This document shows positions 27,401-35,592 of a stretch of 64,000 bases of DNA, one piece after another. The DNA is taken from positions 86,018 to 150,017 of the forward strand of contig NZ_BMQI01000003.1 in assembly GCF_014648035.1 (NCBI RefSeq), given 5' to 3'. Source of the DNA: Shewanella algicola. Lineage in GTDB: Bacteria > Pseudomonadota > Gammaproteobacteria > Enterobacterales > Shewanellaceae. Every line of letters begins with the position of its first letter. Position 1 is the first letter of the stretch. The notes beneath the pieces are model-generated. The model saw only the letters and a program-made list of their open reading frames with translations. It had not been told where the DNA came from and did no database searches. A program made the position numbers and the translations under genes.

Positions 27401-28939
27401 TTAGTTATCTTGTTTTACAAACAGTACGGCAATGCCCGACACCATCATAAATACGCCGCCCAATACCAGGGCGTAAATCGGCTGGCCATCAAAAAAGACT
27501 TTTAACAGCAAGCCTAAAATACTGGCAGCAAGTAGCTGAGGGATCACAATAAAAAAGTTAAAAATCCCTAAATACACCCCCATTTTTTTAGCCGGTAACG
27601 CAGACGACAACATGGCGTAGGGCACTGATAAAATAGAGGCCCAGGCAAAACCAACACCTATCATGGGGATCCATAATTGATTCGGGTCTTCAATAAACAT
27701 AAAGCTTATTAACCCCATGCCACCTAAAAACATATTAATGGTGTGAGTGAATTTAATGCCGACGGCTTTGGCTAAAAAGGGAATAATAATGGCGGCAATT
27801 GCGGCAAAACCATTGTATGAAGCAAATAACATCCCTACCCAATCGGCGCCGTCGTTATACGCCTGGCTAAGTACGTCGCTGGTAGCGTAATGGTGTGAAG
27901 TCACGGCCGCAGTGGTATAAATCCACATGGCAAAGAGGGCAAACCAGGCAAAAAACTGCACAACGGCTAATTGCTGCATGGCTTTTGGCATATGAAACAA
28001 ATCATCGACCACATTAAACAGCATGCCAAAGTTTTCGCGTTGCACGCTTGTATTGTTTGCTTGAGTCAGTTTATGGGCACAAAACAGTTGCAGAGGCCCA
28101 AAAGCAAAAATACCAAGACTAAGAATATAAAGTTGCTTATCAAGGTCTTGGGTTATTATTGCTGCAGTAAATAGGGCGCCAATGAGCATCCAAATGATGC
28201 CACCTGTTTGATATTGTTTACTGGTACGGCTGTTGGTATTTTCTGCGGCGTCGACATGATTGGCATGTTGCTCAAACGAGGCTAATTCTTCAGGTGAATA
28301 CTCTTTGCTTGAAATAATAGTCCAGCCTACAGCCACAAATAATACCGCGCCACCAAAGTAGAATGAGTAGCGCACTGAATCTGCAATTTCACCCGCTGCA
28401 GCGGTATTGGTTACGTCGAATACATTGGTCAACATATAAGGCATTGCTGAGGCGACAACGGCGCCTATGCCAATAAAAAAGCTTTGCATTGCGTACCCTT
28501 GGGTACGCTGACTTTTAGGTAAATTGTCGCCAACAAAAGCGCGAAATGGCTCCATAGCGATATTGATTGATGCGTCCATAATCCACAACATCCCTGCAGC
28601 AATCCACAGGGTAGGTGAGTGAGGCATAATAAACAGTGACAATGTGGTTAACACTGCGCCAATTAAAAAGTAAGGACGACGACGGCCAAGGGCATTCCAA
28701 GTGTTGTCACTCATATAACCAATAATGGGCTGTACAATTAACCCAGTAAGTGGCGCGGCAATCCATAAAATAGGAATGTCGTCGATGGCAGCACCTAAGG
28801 TTTGAAAAATACGACTGACGTTGGCATTTTGTAGGGCAAAACCAAATTGAATCCCCAAAAAACCAAAGCACATATTAAAGATTTGCCAAAAGCTGAGCTG
28901 TGGCTGTTGAGTCACTTTATGATGATTTTCCGCAGACAT
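27401..28939 (-). CDS. MFS maltose/sugar transporter, SLC45-like (MalT type)
   Basis: A 512-residue inner-membrane permease with about 12 membrane segments. The conserved GYMSDNTWNALGRRRPYF is the MFS loop 2-3 motif as it occurs in SLC45 and GPH-like disaccharide transporters. Such proteins carry maltose or sucrose with protons, and in Shewanella starch loci this type is called MalT. It ends 62 bp upstream of the glucoamylase. Its start has AAGGGA seven bases upstream. It is preceded by a long structured leader with its own terminator (29048-29234). Maltose as substrate is inferred from the locus. Confidence 0.85.
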   Translation of the reverse strand: MSAENHHKVTQQPQLSFWQIFNMCFGFLGIQFGFALQNANVSRIFQTLGAAIDDIPILWIAAPLTGLIVQPIIGYMSDNTWNALGRRRPYFLIGAVLTTLSLFIMPHSPTLWIAAGMLWIMDASINIAMEPFRAFVGDNLPKSQRTQGYAMQSFFIGIGAVVASAMPYMLTNVFDVTNTAAAGEIADSVRYSFYFGGAVLFVAVGWTIISSKEYSPEELASFEQHANHVDAAENTNSRTSKQYQTGGIIWMLIGALFTAAIITQDLDKQLYILSLGIFAFGPLQLFCAHKLTQANNTSVQRENFGMLFNVVDDLFHMPKAMQQLAVVQFFAWFALFAMWIYTTAAVTSHHYATSDVLSQAYNDGADWVGMLFASYNGFAAIAAIIIPFLAKAVGIKFTHTINMFLGGMGLISFMFIEDPNQLWIPMIGVGFAWASILSVPYAMLSSALPAKKMGVYLGIFNFFIVIPQLLAASILGLLLKVFFDGQPIYALVLGGVFMMVSGIAVLFVKQDN

Positions 28940-29047
28940 GTTATATCCCTTTTTATCAGTCGCTATGCTGATTTTTTATTATTACTTTTAATGATGCTAC
29001 GTGACTCTCAGGTTTGCCAGATACAAACTTGAGATAATGGTATACAT

Positions 29048-29234
29048 AAAAAAATGGCGAATACGCATCTCTCTAAGACAAGTATTCGCCAAGACCTAAG
29101 CTCTATCGATGGCTTATTTCCTAATAAACCATCAATAAAGGCAATTAAGGTGCTTTAAAGCTGGTGGCCTCAACAAGTGGCTTACCAGAAACGACCTAGC
29201 CCTTCTCATTACGCAAGTCCAGAACGAAATAGCA
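29048..29234 (-). ncRNA. Candidate structured leader or small RNA upstream of the MFS transporter
   Basis: On the minus strand a predicted promoter at 29241-29270 would start RNA near 29234. Three helices follow. The first is a hairpin with arms CTGGT / ACCAG (29161-29188). The second is a 15-bp uninterrupted stem with a 4-nt AGGA loop (29104-29137, including G-U pairs). The third is a 10-bp stem TGGCGAATAC / GTATTCGCCA (29055-29091) followed by seven T, a classic terminator. The RNA would end about 110 bp before the transporter start. It contains no credible ORF. It may be an attenuator leader or a free small RNA. I recognise no known RNA family. Confidence 0.5.
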
Positions 29235-29240
29235 GGTTTT

Positions 29241-29290
29241 ATAGTAGCCTTGAGCTTGTTATGGGTTCAACTTACTACATACGTATTCAT
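29241..29290 (-). promoter_or_regulatory. LacI-type operator and promoter A (transporter leader)
   Basis: Operator CTACATACGTATTCAT (29275-29290, centre 29282.5) lies upstream of a -35 TTGAAC (29265-29270) and a -10 TACTAT (29241-29246) with an 18-bp spacer, all read on the minus strand. The operator centre is 12.5 bp from the upstream edge of the -35 box, the same as at promoters B and C. Confidence 0.7.
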
Positions 29291-29329
29291 GATATTCGAG
29301 CAACCTAATATATACATTTACGCAACATA

Positions 29330-31438
29330 TTACAGCGCTTTAAAGCGAATCGCGCTACCGCCACTTGAGGCGAGTGACAGGGCAAGAGTGTCTGTGGCAC
29401 TCACAACCTTGGTTTCTATGACGTAATCATACGGATTTGTTAGCCAATCTGCGTTATTACCATCACGGTATATTTGGGCTTCATAACGTTGACCAGCCGT
29501 TAAAAAGTCAAGCTTAACCGTGAGTTTACGTGGGTTTTCGTCAGTTAAAGCACCTAGATACCAATCTTCCGCGCCGCGTTGTTTGCGCGCAAACGCCACA
29601 TAATCACCAATGTCACCGGCAAGGGCAATACTCTCGCTCCAGTCGGTTGGCACATCTTGAATAAATTGAAATGCATCGAGTCGTTGCACATAATTGCGCG
29701 GTAAATCTGCCGCCATTTGGATGGGGCTGTATAACACAACGTAAAGCGCCAGTTGTTTGGTTAGCGTGGTTTGTACGCGGTTTTCGGCATCTAATCCTTG
29801 TGGGGCTAAGTTGAAAATCCCAGGAGTAAAGTCCATTGGCCCTGCCAGCATTCGGGTGTATGGCAATATGGCGGTGTGTTCAGGGTTATTAGGTGGGCTG
29901 CCCCACGCATTAAACTCCTGGCCTCTCGCCCCTTCGCGGGCAATCCAGTTAGGGTAGGTGCGGCGCAAGCCAGTGTCTTTAATGGGCTCGTGAGTATTAA
30001 TGCTAATGCCGCGTTTTGCCGCTTCCGTTACGCTGTGCAAATACTCATTGACCATAAACTGACCGTCGTGCCATTCGTGTCTCACTATGCCGTTTTCGTC
30101 AATGCGCTTGATGTCGCCACCATCGGCTACATAACCGGTTTTAACTTGAGTGACGCCATGTTTTTTATATAGATCATAGGCATTGCTCATTTGATTACGG
30201 TAGTTGGTCACAGAGCCTGAGGTTTCGTGGTGGCCAATTAAGCGAACATTTTTACTTTTACCGTATTGGCTAATCGCATCGATATCAAAGTCAGGGTAGG
30301 CTTTAGTAAAACTAAATACATCGCCATTATGGAACCAACTGCCATCCCAACCTTCATTCCAACCTTCTACTAATACACCATCAAAGCCATATTGCGCTGC
30401 AAAGTCCATGTAGCGTTTGGTTTCGCTGGTGGTGGCGCCATGTTTTGGACCGCTGCCCCAGGTGTTTTCGTTTAGGTGCATGCCCCACCAAATACCGACG
30501 TATTTACCCGGTTGCACCCAGGATACATCGCCCAGTTTGTTAGGCTCATTGAGGTTTAAAATTAAGTCCGAATTGAGTAAGCCTGTAGCGTTACTGGCAA
30601 TTTGAATGGTGCGCCACGGTGTGGTGAATCCTGGTTGGGTTTTCACCCGAATACCGTCTGACCATGGGGTTAAATCTGCGCGTAATGTCCCGTCACGGCC
30701 TTGATTTAACACCATGGCGGCATAATCAGTTAGGGCGGCTTCATGGATGCTCATGTGCACGCCATCAGTCGTTCTAAACGTCATTGGAGTATGGGCGCGG
30801 TCGATTTTATCCAGCGTGGTGGTGCGGTATAAATACTCGTAGCGGTTCCAGCCACGTCCGGGGATCCACCAGGCTGTTGTAAGCTGTGGATTTGGGATAA
30901 CAAACTCGGTGAGCTCGTCGGTAATATCCAGTTTGGGTGTGCTCGTTAGACCCGCTTGTTTTGGCACAAGATAACGAAAGCCAATGCCGTCGTTAAAGGC
31001 TTTAAATTCAATATCAAAATCGAGTTTACCGTTAGACAAGGTAGCTTTGATGCGATTGTAATGATCGCGCACATTCTCACGCTCACCCCAGGGTTGCTGC
31101 CAGGTTTGGTCAACACTGCTGCGGCTGACATTCTTAATGGTAAATTCACTACCAAACTCACCTAGTTGCTGAAATACCAAGCCAAGTTTACTCGGGTTAA
31201 TGACGGTTTTACCGTTAAAGTCTATTTGATATTCAGGACGGCCATTGTCGTCAGTTAAGCTGATGTTGATGTGGGTGTTTGGCGAGGTCACATGCACGGT
31301 TTTAGCATTTACGATGCTAGAAAATGCTAAGCCAGAAAGTGCTAAAGCGCAGGTTAAACTAATGATGGATTTATTAAATCGAGATTGAGTCTCAACACTA
31401 CGACACAAAGCCGCAGGCTGTGGGTATGAGGGCGTCAT
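29330..31438 (-). CDS. GH97 alpha-glucosidase (SusB-like), exported
   Basis: A 702-residue enzyme of glycoside hydrolase family 97. It has an N-terminal signal segment (ALALSGLAFSSIVNA), an N-terminal beta-sandwich, a catalytic barrel from about residue 300, and a C-terminal beta domain. Conserved motifs include WWGMHL, VEGWNEGWDGSW, INTHEPIKDTG and EGARGQEFN. The Glu in the last two motifs, instead of the Asp of alpha-galactosidase members, points to an inverting alpha-glucosidase acting on maltodextrins in the periplasm. Promoter B lies directly upstream. Confidence 0.92.
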   Translation of the reverse strand: MTPSYPQPAALCRSVETQSRFNKSIISLTCALALSGLAFSSIVNAKTVHVTSPNTHINISLTDDNGRPEYQIDFNGKTVINPSKLGLVFQQLGEFGSEFTIKNVSRSSVDQTWQQPWGERENVRDHYNRIKATLSNGKLDFDIEFKAFNDGIGFRYLVPKQAGLTSTPKLDITDELTEFVIPNPQLTTAWWIPGRGWNRYEYLYRTTTLDKIDRAHTPMTFRTTDGVHMSIHEAALTDYAAMVLNQGRDGTLRADLTPWSDGIRVKTQPGFTTPWRTIQIASNATGLLNSDLILNLNEPNKLGDVSWVQPGKYVGIWWGMHLNENTWGSGPKHGATTSETKRYMDFAAQYGFDGVLVEGWNEGWDGSWFHNGDVFSFTKAYPDFDIDAISQYGKSKNVRLIGHHETSGSVTNYRNQMSNAYDLYKKHGVTQVKTGYVADGGDIKRIDENGIVRHEWHDGQFMVNEYLHSVTEAAKRGISINTHEPIKDTGLRRTYPNWIAREGARGQEFNAWGSPPNNPEHTAILPYTRMLAGPMDFTPGIFNLAPQGLDAENRVQTTLTKQLALYVVLYSPIQMAADLPRNYVQRLDAFQFIQDVPTDWSESIALAGDIGDYVAFARKQRGAEDWYLGALTDENPRKLTVKLDFLTAGQRYEAQIYRDGNNADWLTNPYDYVIETKVVSATDTLALSLASSGGSAIRFKAL

Positions 31439-31480
31439 ACGGTATCCTTGTTGTTTATTATTATATTGTTATCAACAAGT

Positions 31481-31530
31481 AATATATGACGCTTTTAGAT
31501 TTTACCGCAAAGATTTGCATACGTATTCAA
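31481..31530 (-). promoter_or_regulatory. LacI-type operator and promoter B (GH97 gene)
   Basis: Operator TTGCATACGTATTCAA (31515-31530, centre 31522.5) precedes a -35 TTGCGG (31505-31510) and a -10 TATATT (31481-31486), 18 bp apart, on the minus strand. Centre to -35 edge is 12.5 bp. The GH97 start codon is 43 bp past the -10 box. Confidence 0.72.
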
Positions 31531-31600
31531 AGCGAGAATGACAAGATGGTTTTGTTTTACCTGCATGAAAAGAGACGCTAACCCAAAGGATGGAAGTGGG

Positions 31601-31918
31601 TTACTCACGTTTTACCAGCGCAAATTTACCTTTTACTTGTTGACCTCGCGAACGTTCACACCAAAAGCTGTATACAGGGTAAATGAGTGCAGCGCCAATT
31701 ACCGAAAAAACAAAACCTAAAAAAGCATACATTAGGCTAGCGAACAAAAAAACGTCACCTTCTGAACCTTCAACATGGATTTGTGTTGAAATGACCAAAT
31801 GAAATGCGATAGAAAAGGTCAAGGCAGCACCAAAACAAACCCATAGTGCGATGGCCATAAAAGAAAAGAAGCTGAGTTGGATCCGTGCTTCATCACTATA
31901 GTGTTCGTGAATTTCCAT
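31601..31918 (-). CDS. Hypothetical small membrane protein
   Basis: A 105-residue protein with two strong hydrophobic segments (about residues 17-42 and 57-85) and a basic C-terminal tail. I do not recognise the family. I place the start at ATG 31918, which has a perfect AGGAGG nine bases upstream; the in-frame TTG at 31963 lies before that site. It sits between the starch genes and trmY with no obvious link to either. Confidence 0.65.
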   Translation of the reverse strand: MEIHEHYSDEARIQLSFFSFMAIALWVCFGAALTFSIAFHLVISTQIHVEGSEGDVFLFASLMYAFLGFVFSVIGAALIYPVYSFWCERSRGQQVKGKFALVKRE

Positions 31919-31994
31919 ATAAAAGAGCCTCCTATGACGACTTGTTTTTACTGAAGCGAGCAATGAAAGACTTGAGTGCAGTATGTATTTTGTA

Positions 31995-32036
31995 GTCTGA
32001 ATTCTACAGTATGAATTCTACAGTATGAATTGTGCA
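31995..32036. repeat. Tandem 14-bp repeat, three copies
   Basis: Two near-identical copies (GTCTGAATTCTACA, GTATGAATTCTACA) are followed by a diverged third copy (GTATGAATTGTGCA). The array lies in the 154-bp gap between trmY and the small membrane protein gene. The unit count may vary between strains. Confidence 0.8.
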
Positions 32037-32072
32037 CTCAAATCAATAAAGTCTGCTTAACTCTGCTGCTGA

Positions 32073-32669
32073 TTACAATCTCATGTCTAATTCATTGTGG
32101 ATCAACACTACACATTGCGATGCAAACAGCATTTTAGGGCCTAAGTTAATGTGTTTAGTACCAAGACGTTTAAGGCTGTTAAAACTCTTCTTAGGCATAG
32201 GGATATGGTCGGTTAGTAAAAAACATGGGTTTTGCGCAAACTCAACATCGCGAACCGGGGTGCCTTTTTTCTCTAACATATACAGCTGATAATCTTCGGC
32301 TAATTCTTGCACTAATTTTTCAAAGCTCACAGTGCGGACGGTAATGCCTGCTTCTACGTCACGTAACTGTTCTTTATCCATACCTTTGGATACCGTTAAT
32401 GCCTTGGCTATTTTATTGGTGAGGTTTTGCTCATGAAAGCCACCGATATGCCCTAGCTCACTTGAACGAAAGCAAATAGTGCGTGAAAAATCGCTTGTGC
32501 TTTCTAACACTAAATACACTACGACATCATCGCGATGAGACTGCGCAACAAAGAGGGTATTCATTAAGGTGTGGGCTAAAATTTCGGTATGAGCAGATTG
32601 ACCTATACCCGCCAAAAATTGCTGGCTATCAACTGGAGCCGCTCTGGCTCGAACTACAAAAGCGCGCAT
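32073..32669 (-). CDS. TrmY-like RNA pseudouridine N1-methyltransferase family protein
   Basis: A 198-residue SPOUT-class methyltransferase related to archaeal TrmY, which methylates pseudouridine 54 of tRNA. Conserved features are the N-terminal RAFVVRARAAP, the RTICFRSSELGHIGGFHE segment and a C-terminal SAM-binding knot (FLLTDHIPM, HINLGPKMLFASQCVVLIHNELD). Bacterial tRNAs normally carry m5U54-Psi55, so the target in bacteria is unclear. It is monocistronic. Family membership is confident; the substrate is not. Confidence 0.85.
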   Translation of the reverse strand: MRAFVVRARAAPVDSQQFLAGIGQSAHTEILAHTLMNTLFVAQSHRDDVVVYLVLESTSDFSRTICFRSSELGHIGGFHEQNLTNKIAKALTVSKGMDKEQLRDVEAGITVRTVSFEKLVQELAEDYQLYMLEKKGTPVRDVEFAQNPCFLLTDHIPMPKKSFNSLKRLGTKHINLGPKMLFASQCVVLIHNELDMRL

Positions 32670-33078
32670 CGTAAATCCTATTGGAAAATATTAAGCAAAA
32701 ATCGATTCCCTTCTCCATTAATCAATAATCTAATTTGTATGTGCAAACTGATTAATGGCGATTAATGGCAAAGTTTATTGCTTATTATCACAGTTTTAGT
32801 GACTGCTGTAATGCGATTAATCTCTGTATCTGATTTTTTGATACAAAATCAAGCTTAAGCAGAGAGTGACTTTACTATTAACGGTAGATTTATCCTGCTG
32901 GATTGCCCAATTGCATTATCTCTATTTGAACTCGATTTAAAGTGAATCACAGATTTAAATCACTTTGATGTTTACCCTAAATGAGCAACATGTTAATGAA
33001 TTTGTGTGTGAGATCAGGGTTTCTCTGACAATAATAAGATATAAAGTATAAATAATTTACATCTTAATCGGAGATACA
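32670..33078. other. Intergenic region between divergent trmY-like and yecH genes
   Basis: These 409 AT-rich bases hold no credible gene. Visible features are TTGAT-ACAAA-ATCAA (32838-32852), one base longer than an FNR box, and an inverted repeat AAAGTGA / TCACTTT (32939-32966). The yecH ATG is preceded by CGGAG. Confidence 0.45.
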
Positions 33079-33321
33079 ATGTCTGAATCAATCCATGGGC
33101 ATCAAGTGATGCAAATGATGTTAGAACATGGCGCAGCACTCACTAAACAACAACTTAAAAATATGATGCACACGACATTCGGTGCTGATACCTGTTATCA
33201 CACTTGTTCAGCAACTGAGATGGATGCGGATATGTTGATTACGTTTTTAGAAAATAAAGGCAAGTTTATTGATAGTGACAGCGGGATCACTACTGCTGCA
33301 GATAAGATTTGTAATCACTAG
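33079..33321 (+). CDS. yecH: YecH family metal-binding protein (DUF2492)
   Basis: An 80-residue cytoplasmic protein of the YecH family. The conserved HGHQVMQMM near the N-terminus and the FGADTCYHTCSATEM segment (two Cys, one His) are typical and could bind metal. The function is unknown. The ATG has GGAG upstream. It stands alone before a strong terminator. Confidence 0.88.
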   Translation: MSESIHGHQVMQMMLEHGAALTKQQLKNMMHTTFGADTCYHTCSATEMDADMLITFLENKGKFIDSDSGITTAADKICNH

Positions 33322-33437
33322 TTCTAGTCTATTTATCAGGGCTTTGTTGGTTTTAAGGTTGAGAGTCCGTCAATGGCGATGCGATACCGCTGCGAAACAA
33401 AGATTGTACTAATCGATTGATACAGCTAGATATTAAC

Positions 33438-33470
33438 AAAGCGCCGCAGATGGCTTATCTGCGGCGCTTT
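33438..33470. terminator. Bidirectional terminator between yecH and the amylase gene
   Basis: A very stable 14-bp stem (AAAGCGCCGCAGAT pairing with ATCTGCGGCGCTTT) with a 5-nt loop lies between convergent genes. Confidence 0.92.
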
Positions 33471-33513
33471 TGTATTAACCAACTCAATTTGTTTTAACCA
33501 ACTCATTCTGAGT

Positions 33514-35484
33514 TTAGTGTTTTTGAGTTAACTCAAGTACCACTGATTGCAATGGTTGTAATTGCATTTGCACACTGGCGCTGTCGTGGTTATTCAATAT
33601 CAAAGCGTGCTCATATGGCTGCTGGGTGAGTAAATCTATCAGCGTTACATTTTCAACAAGTTGCCATTGCTCAATGAGTGTTTTGGGTAGTGTAAGCGTA
33701 AATGTTTTAGGCTCGGTTTGGCTAAAGTTACTGGCAATGAGCAATTGCTGCTCAGCATTATACCGGCTAAAGGCAAACACCTGATCATCATAGCCCTGGG
33801 TATTAAGCTGACGCTGTAAGAGGTCTAATGCTAGGTATTCGCCGGTTAGCGCTGGCGCACTATGACTTAGGTTTAGCAAGGTTTGATAATAAGCGCGTAA
33901 TGCCTTTTCATCAGGTGTGGATTGCCCGCCATCAAATTTACCGTTATTCATCCAGCGTTGATGTGCAGGCACGCCAACATAGTCAAAAATACTGGTGCGA
34001 GTAGGCTGGCCAAAACCGGCCATTTGCGCGCCTTGCTCGCCGACATCCTGGCCAAAATACAACAGTGTGGGTGAGCGGCTTAATGTGGTCGACACCACCA
34101 TTGCCGGCAGCGCATTAAATGCATTACCGGCAAAATCGGCGGTGTTAATACGTTGCTCGTCGTGGTTTTCTAAAAAGTGCAACATATGTTGTTCAATGTC
34201 ACTCACTTTTGCTTGTACAGTGGCGATAACCGCGGTGCTGGCTTTACCTTGAATAATGGCTTTTAAGCTGTCGTATAAATCCACTTTGTCGTACAGGTAA
34301 TCCATTTTACCTAAATGAATATAATCACGATATAAATCAGGGTTATATACCTCTGCCAGAATAAAGGCATTAGGGTTTGTGTGTTTAATGTGGCTGTTGA
34401 GGTAGCTCCAAAATTCAACCGGCACCATTTCGGCCATGTCGTATCGAAATCCATCCACTCCATTGGCTAACCAGTATTGGGCAATGTGCTCAAACTTACG
34501 CCATGAATCTGGAATATCATCCGCGGTTTGTGCTTGCCAAAAAGCCAAATGTTCCGCGGCCGTTTTACTTGCATAGTCAACTGGCAGTGCGGGGAAGTCA
34601 TGGCTGCCATAGGGCTTAACACCATAATTTATTTTAACGGTTTCATACCAGTCGTTGGCGTCCGGTTTGGCTAAACGTGAGCCATTACCAGTCCATTTTG
34701 CTGGAGATTCAGCAAACTTACCGTCACTCAGAGGGTGAGTGTCTCCGCCTAACGGGGCGTAGCTATTGGGAGCATCGGGTACGGCAAAGTCTTCACCGAT
34801 AACATAATAGAAGTTGTTATGTTTGCTATAAACCTGTGAGGTATCGTCATTGGCACCAAAGTCTGCTTCGCCTTTTGGGGCTGACAGAGAGTGATAGTTA
34901 CGGGCAATATGATTGGGCACTATGTCGATAATCACTTGCATGCCATTGGCGTGAGTACGCTCGATTAAGGCTTCAAATTCAGCCAGGCGATTAGCTGGAT
35001 TGGCCGCTAAATCTGGGTTGACGTTATAATAATCTTTTACCGCATAAGGTGAGCCTGCACGGCCTTTAACGACATCGGGGTCGTCATTACTGATCCCAAT
35101 ACTGGTGTAATCGTTAATCACGGCGTGATGAGGCACACCGGTATACCATACGTGAGTGGTGCCGAGAGATTTGATGTCTTGTAAAGCGGTATCGGTAAAG
35201 TCGCCAAATTTACCCACACCATTTTCGGCAATGGTGCCCCAGGGTTTATTGGTGGTATTAGTATTGCCGTATAAGCGTGTGAAAACCTGGTACACCACAG
35301 GTTTACCGGTTGTTGGCGATGGCTTAACTTGTGTCATTGATAATGCCGATTCTCTCACATCTTCAGTCATTTGAATGTCGGTATTGGTGAGCTTACAGCC
35401 GCTGATGCTTAAGCTTAACCCTATCACGGCTATGTAGGTGAGGGGACGCATGTTAACGTTAATTGATACTGAAGGTAATAACAT
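33514..35484 (-). CDS. GH13 alpha-amylase family protein, lipoprotein
   Basis: A 656-residue exported amylase. A lipobox LSISGC (Cys30) marks it as a lipoprotein. The four GH13 regions are DIVPNH, GFRYDMAEM (nucleophile Asp), LAEVYNPD (acid Glu) and FLENHDEQR (transition-state Asp). A C-terminal beta domain follows. The start is uncertain: ATG 35484 or ATG 35451, both giving a usable signal peptide. It is the distal gene of the run starting with the TonB-dependent receptor, 108 bp after the GH13 cyclomaltodextrinase-like gene, with no operator of its own. Confidence 0.9.
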   Translation of the reverse strand: MLLPSVSINVNMRPLTYIAVIGLSLSISGCKLTNTDIQMTEDVRESALSMTQVKPSPTTGKPVVYQVFTRLYGNTNTTNKPWGTIAENGVGKFGDFTDTALQDIKSLGTTHVWYTGVPHHAVINDYTSIGISNDDPDVVKGRAGSPYAVKDYYNVNPDLAANPANRLAEFEALIERTHANGMQVIIDIVPNHIARNYHSLSAPKGEADFGANDDTSQVYSKHNNFYYVIGEDFAVPDAPNSYAPLGGDTHPLSDGKFAESPAKWTGNGSRLAKPDANDWYETVKINYGVKPYGSHDFPALPVDYASKTAAEHLAFWQAQTADDIPDSWRKFEHIAQYWLANGVDGFRYDMAEMVPVEFWSYLNSHIKHTNPNAFILAEVYNPDLYRDYIHLGKMDYLYDKVDLYDSLKAIIQGKASTAVIATVQAKVSDIEQHMLHFLENHDEQRINTADFAGNAFNALPAMVVSTTLSRSPTLLYFGQDVGEQGAQMAGFGQPTRTSIFDYVGVPAHQRWMNNGKFDGGQSTPDEKALRAYYQTLLNLSHSAPALTGEYLALDLLQRQLNTQGYDDQVFAFSRYNAEQQLLIASNFSQTEPKTFTLTLPKTLIEQWQLVENVTLIDLLTQQPYEHALILNNHDSASVQMQLQPLQSVVLELTQKH

Positions 35485-35592
35485 AGGGACTCTTTTATCT
35501 TGGTATCCACTTGCTGTGGTGCATAAGCGTGTGTGTTTATCACGGCTAGGCTAATCCACAGTGGTTCAGCCTAACCTTAGCAATGTGTAAAC

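Larger units (their letters stand above)
28940..29329. other. Intergenic region between the GH97 gene and the MFS transporter gene
   Basis: These 390 bases hold operator and promoter A, the candidate RNA with its terminator, and an untranslated stretch of about 110 bp before the transporter. A short inverted repeat ATCAG / CTGAT (28954-28971) lies just upstream of the ribosome-binding site. No coding region is evident. Confidence 0.6.

Noticed and set aside
32838..32852. Possible FNR/EtrA box TTGAT-ACAAA-ATCAA upstream of yecH
   Set aside because: The spacer is five bases and not four, so it misses the consensus geometry; no respiratory gene is adjacent.
33322..33437. GGGCTTTGTTG and AACAAAG pair after yecH, like the end of an insertion sequence
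   Set aside because: Only a 7-base inverted pair is seen, with no transposase remnant or target duplication.
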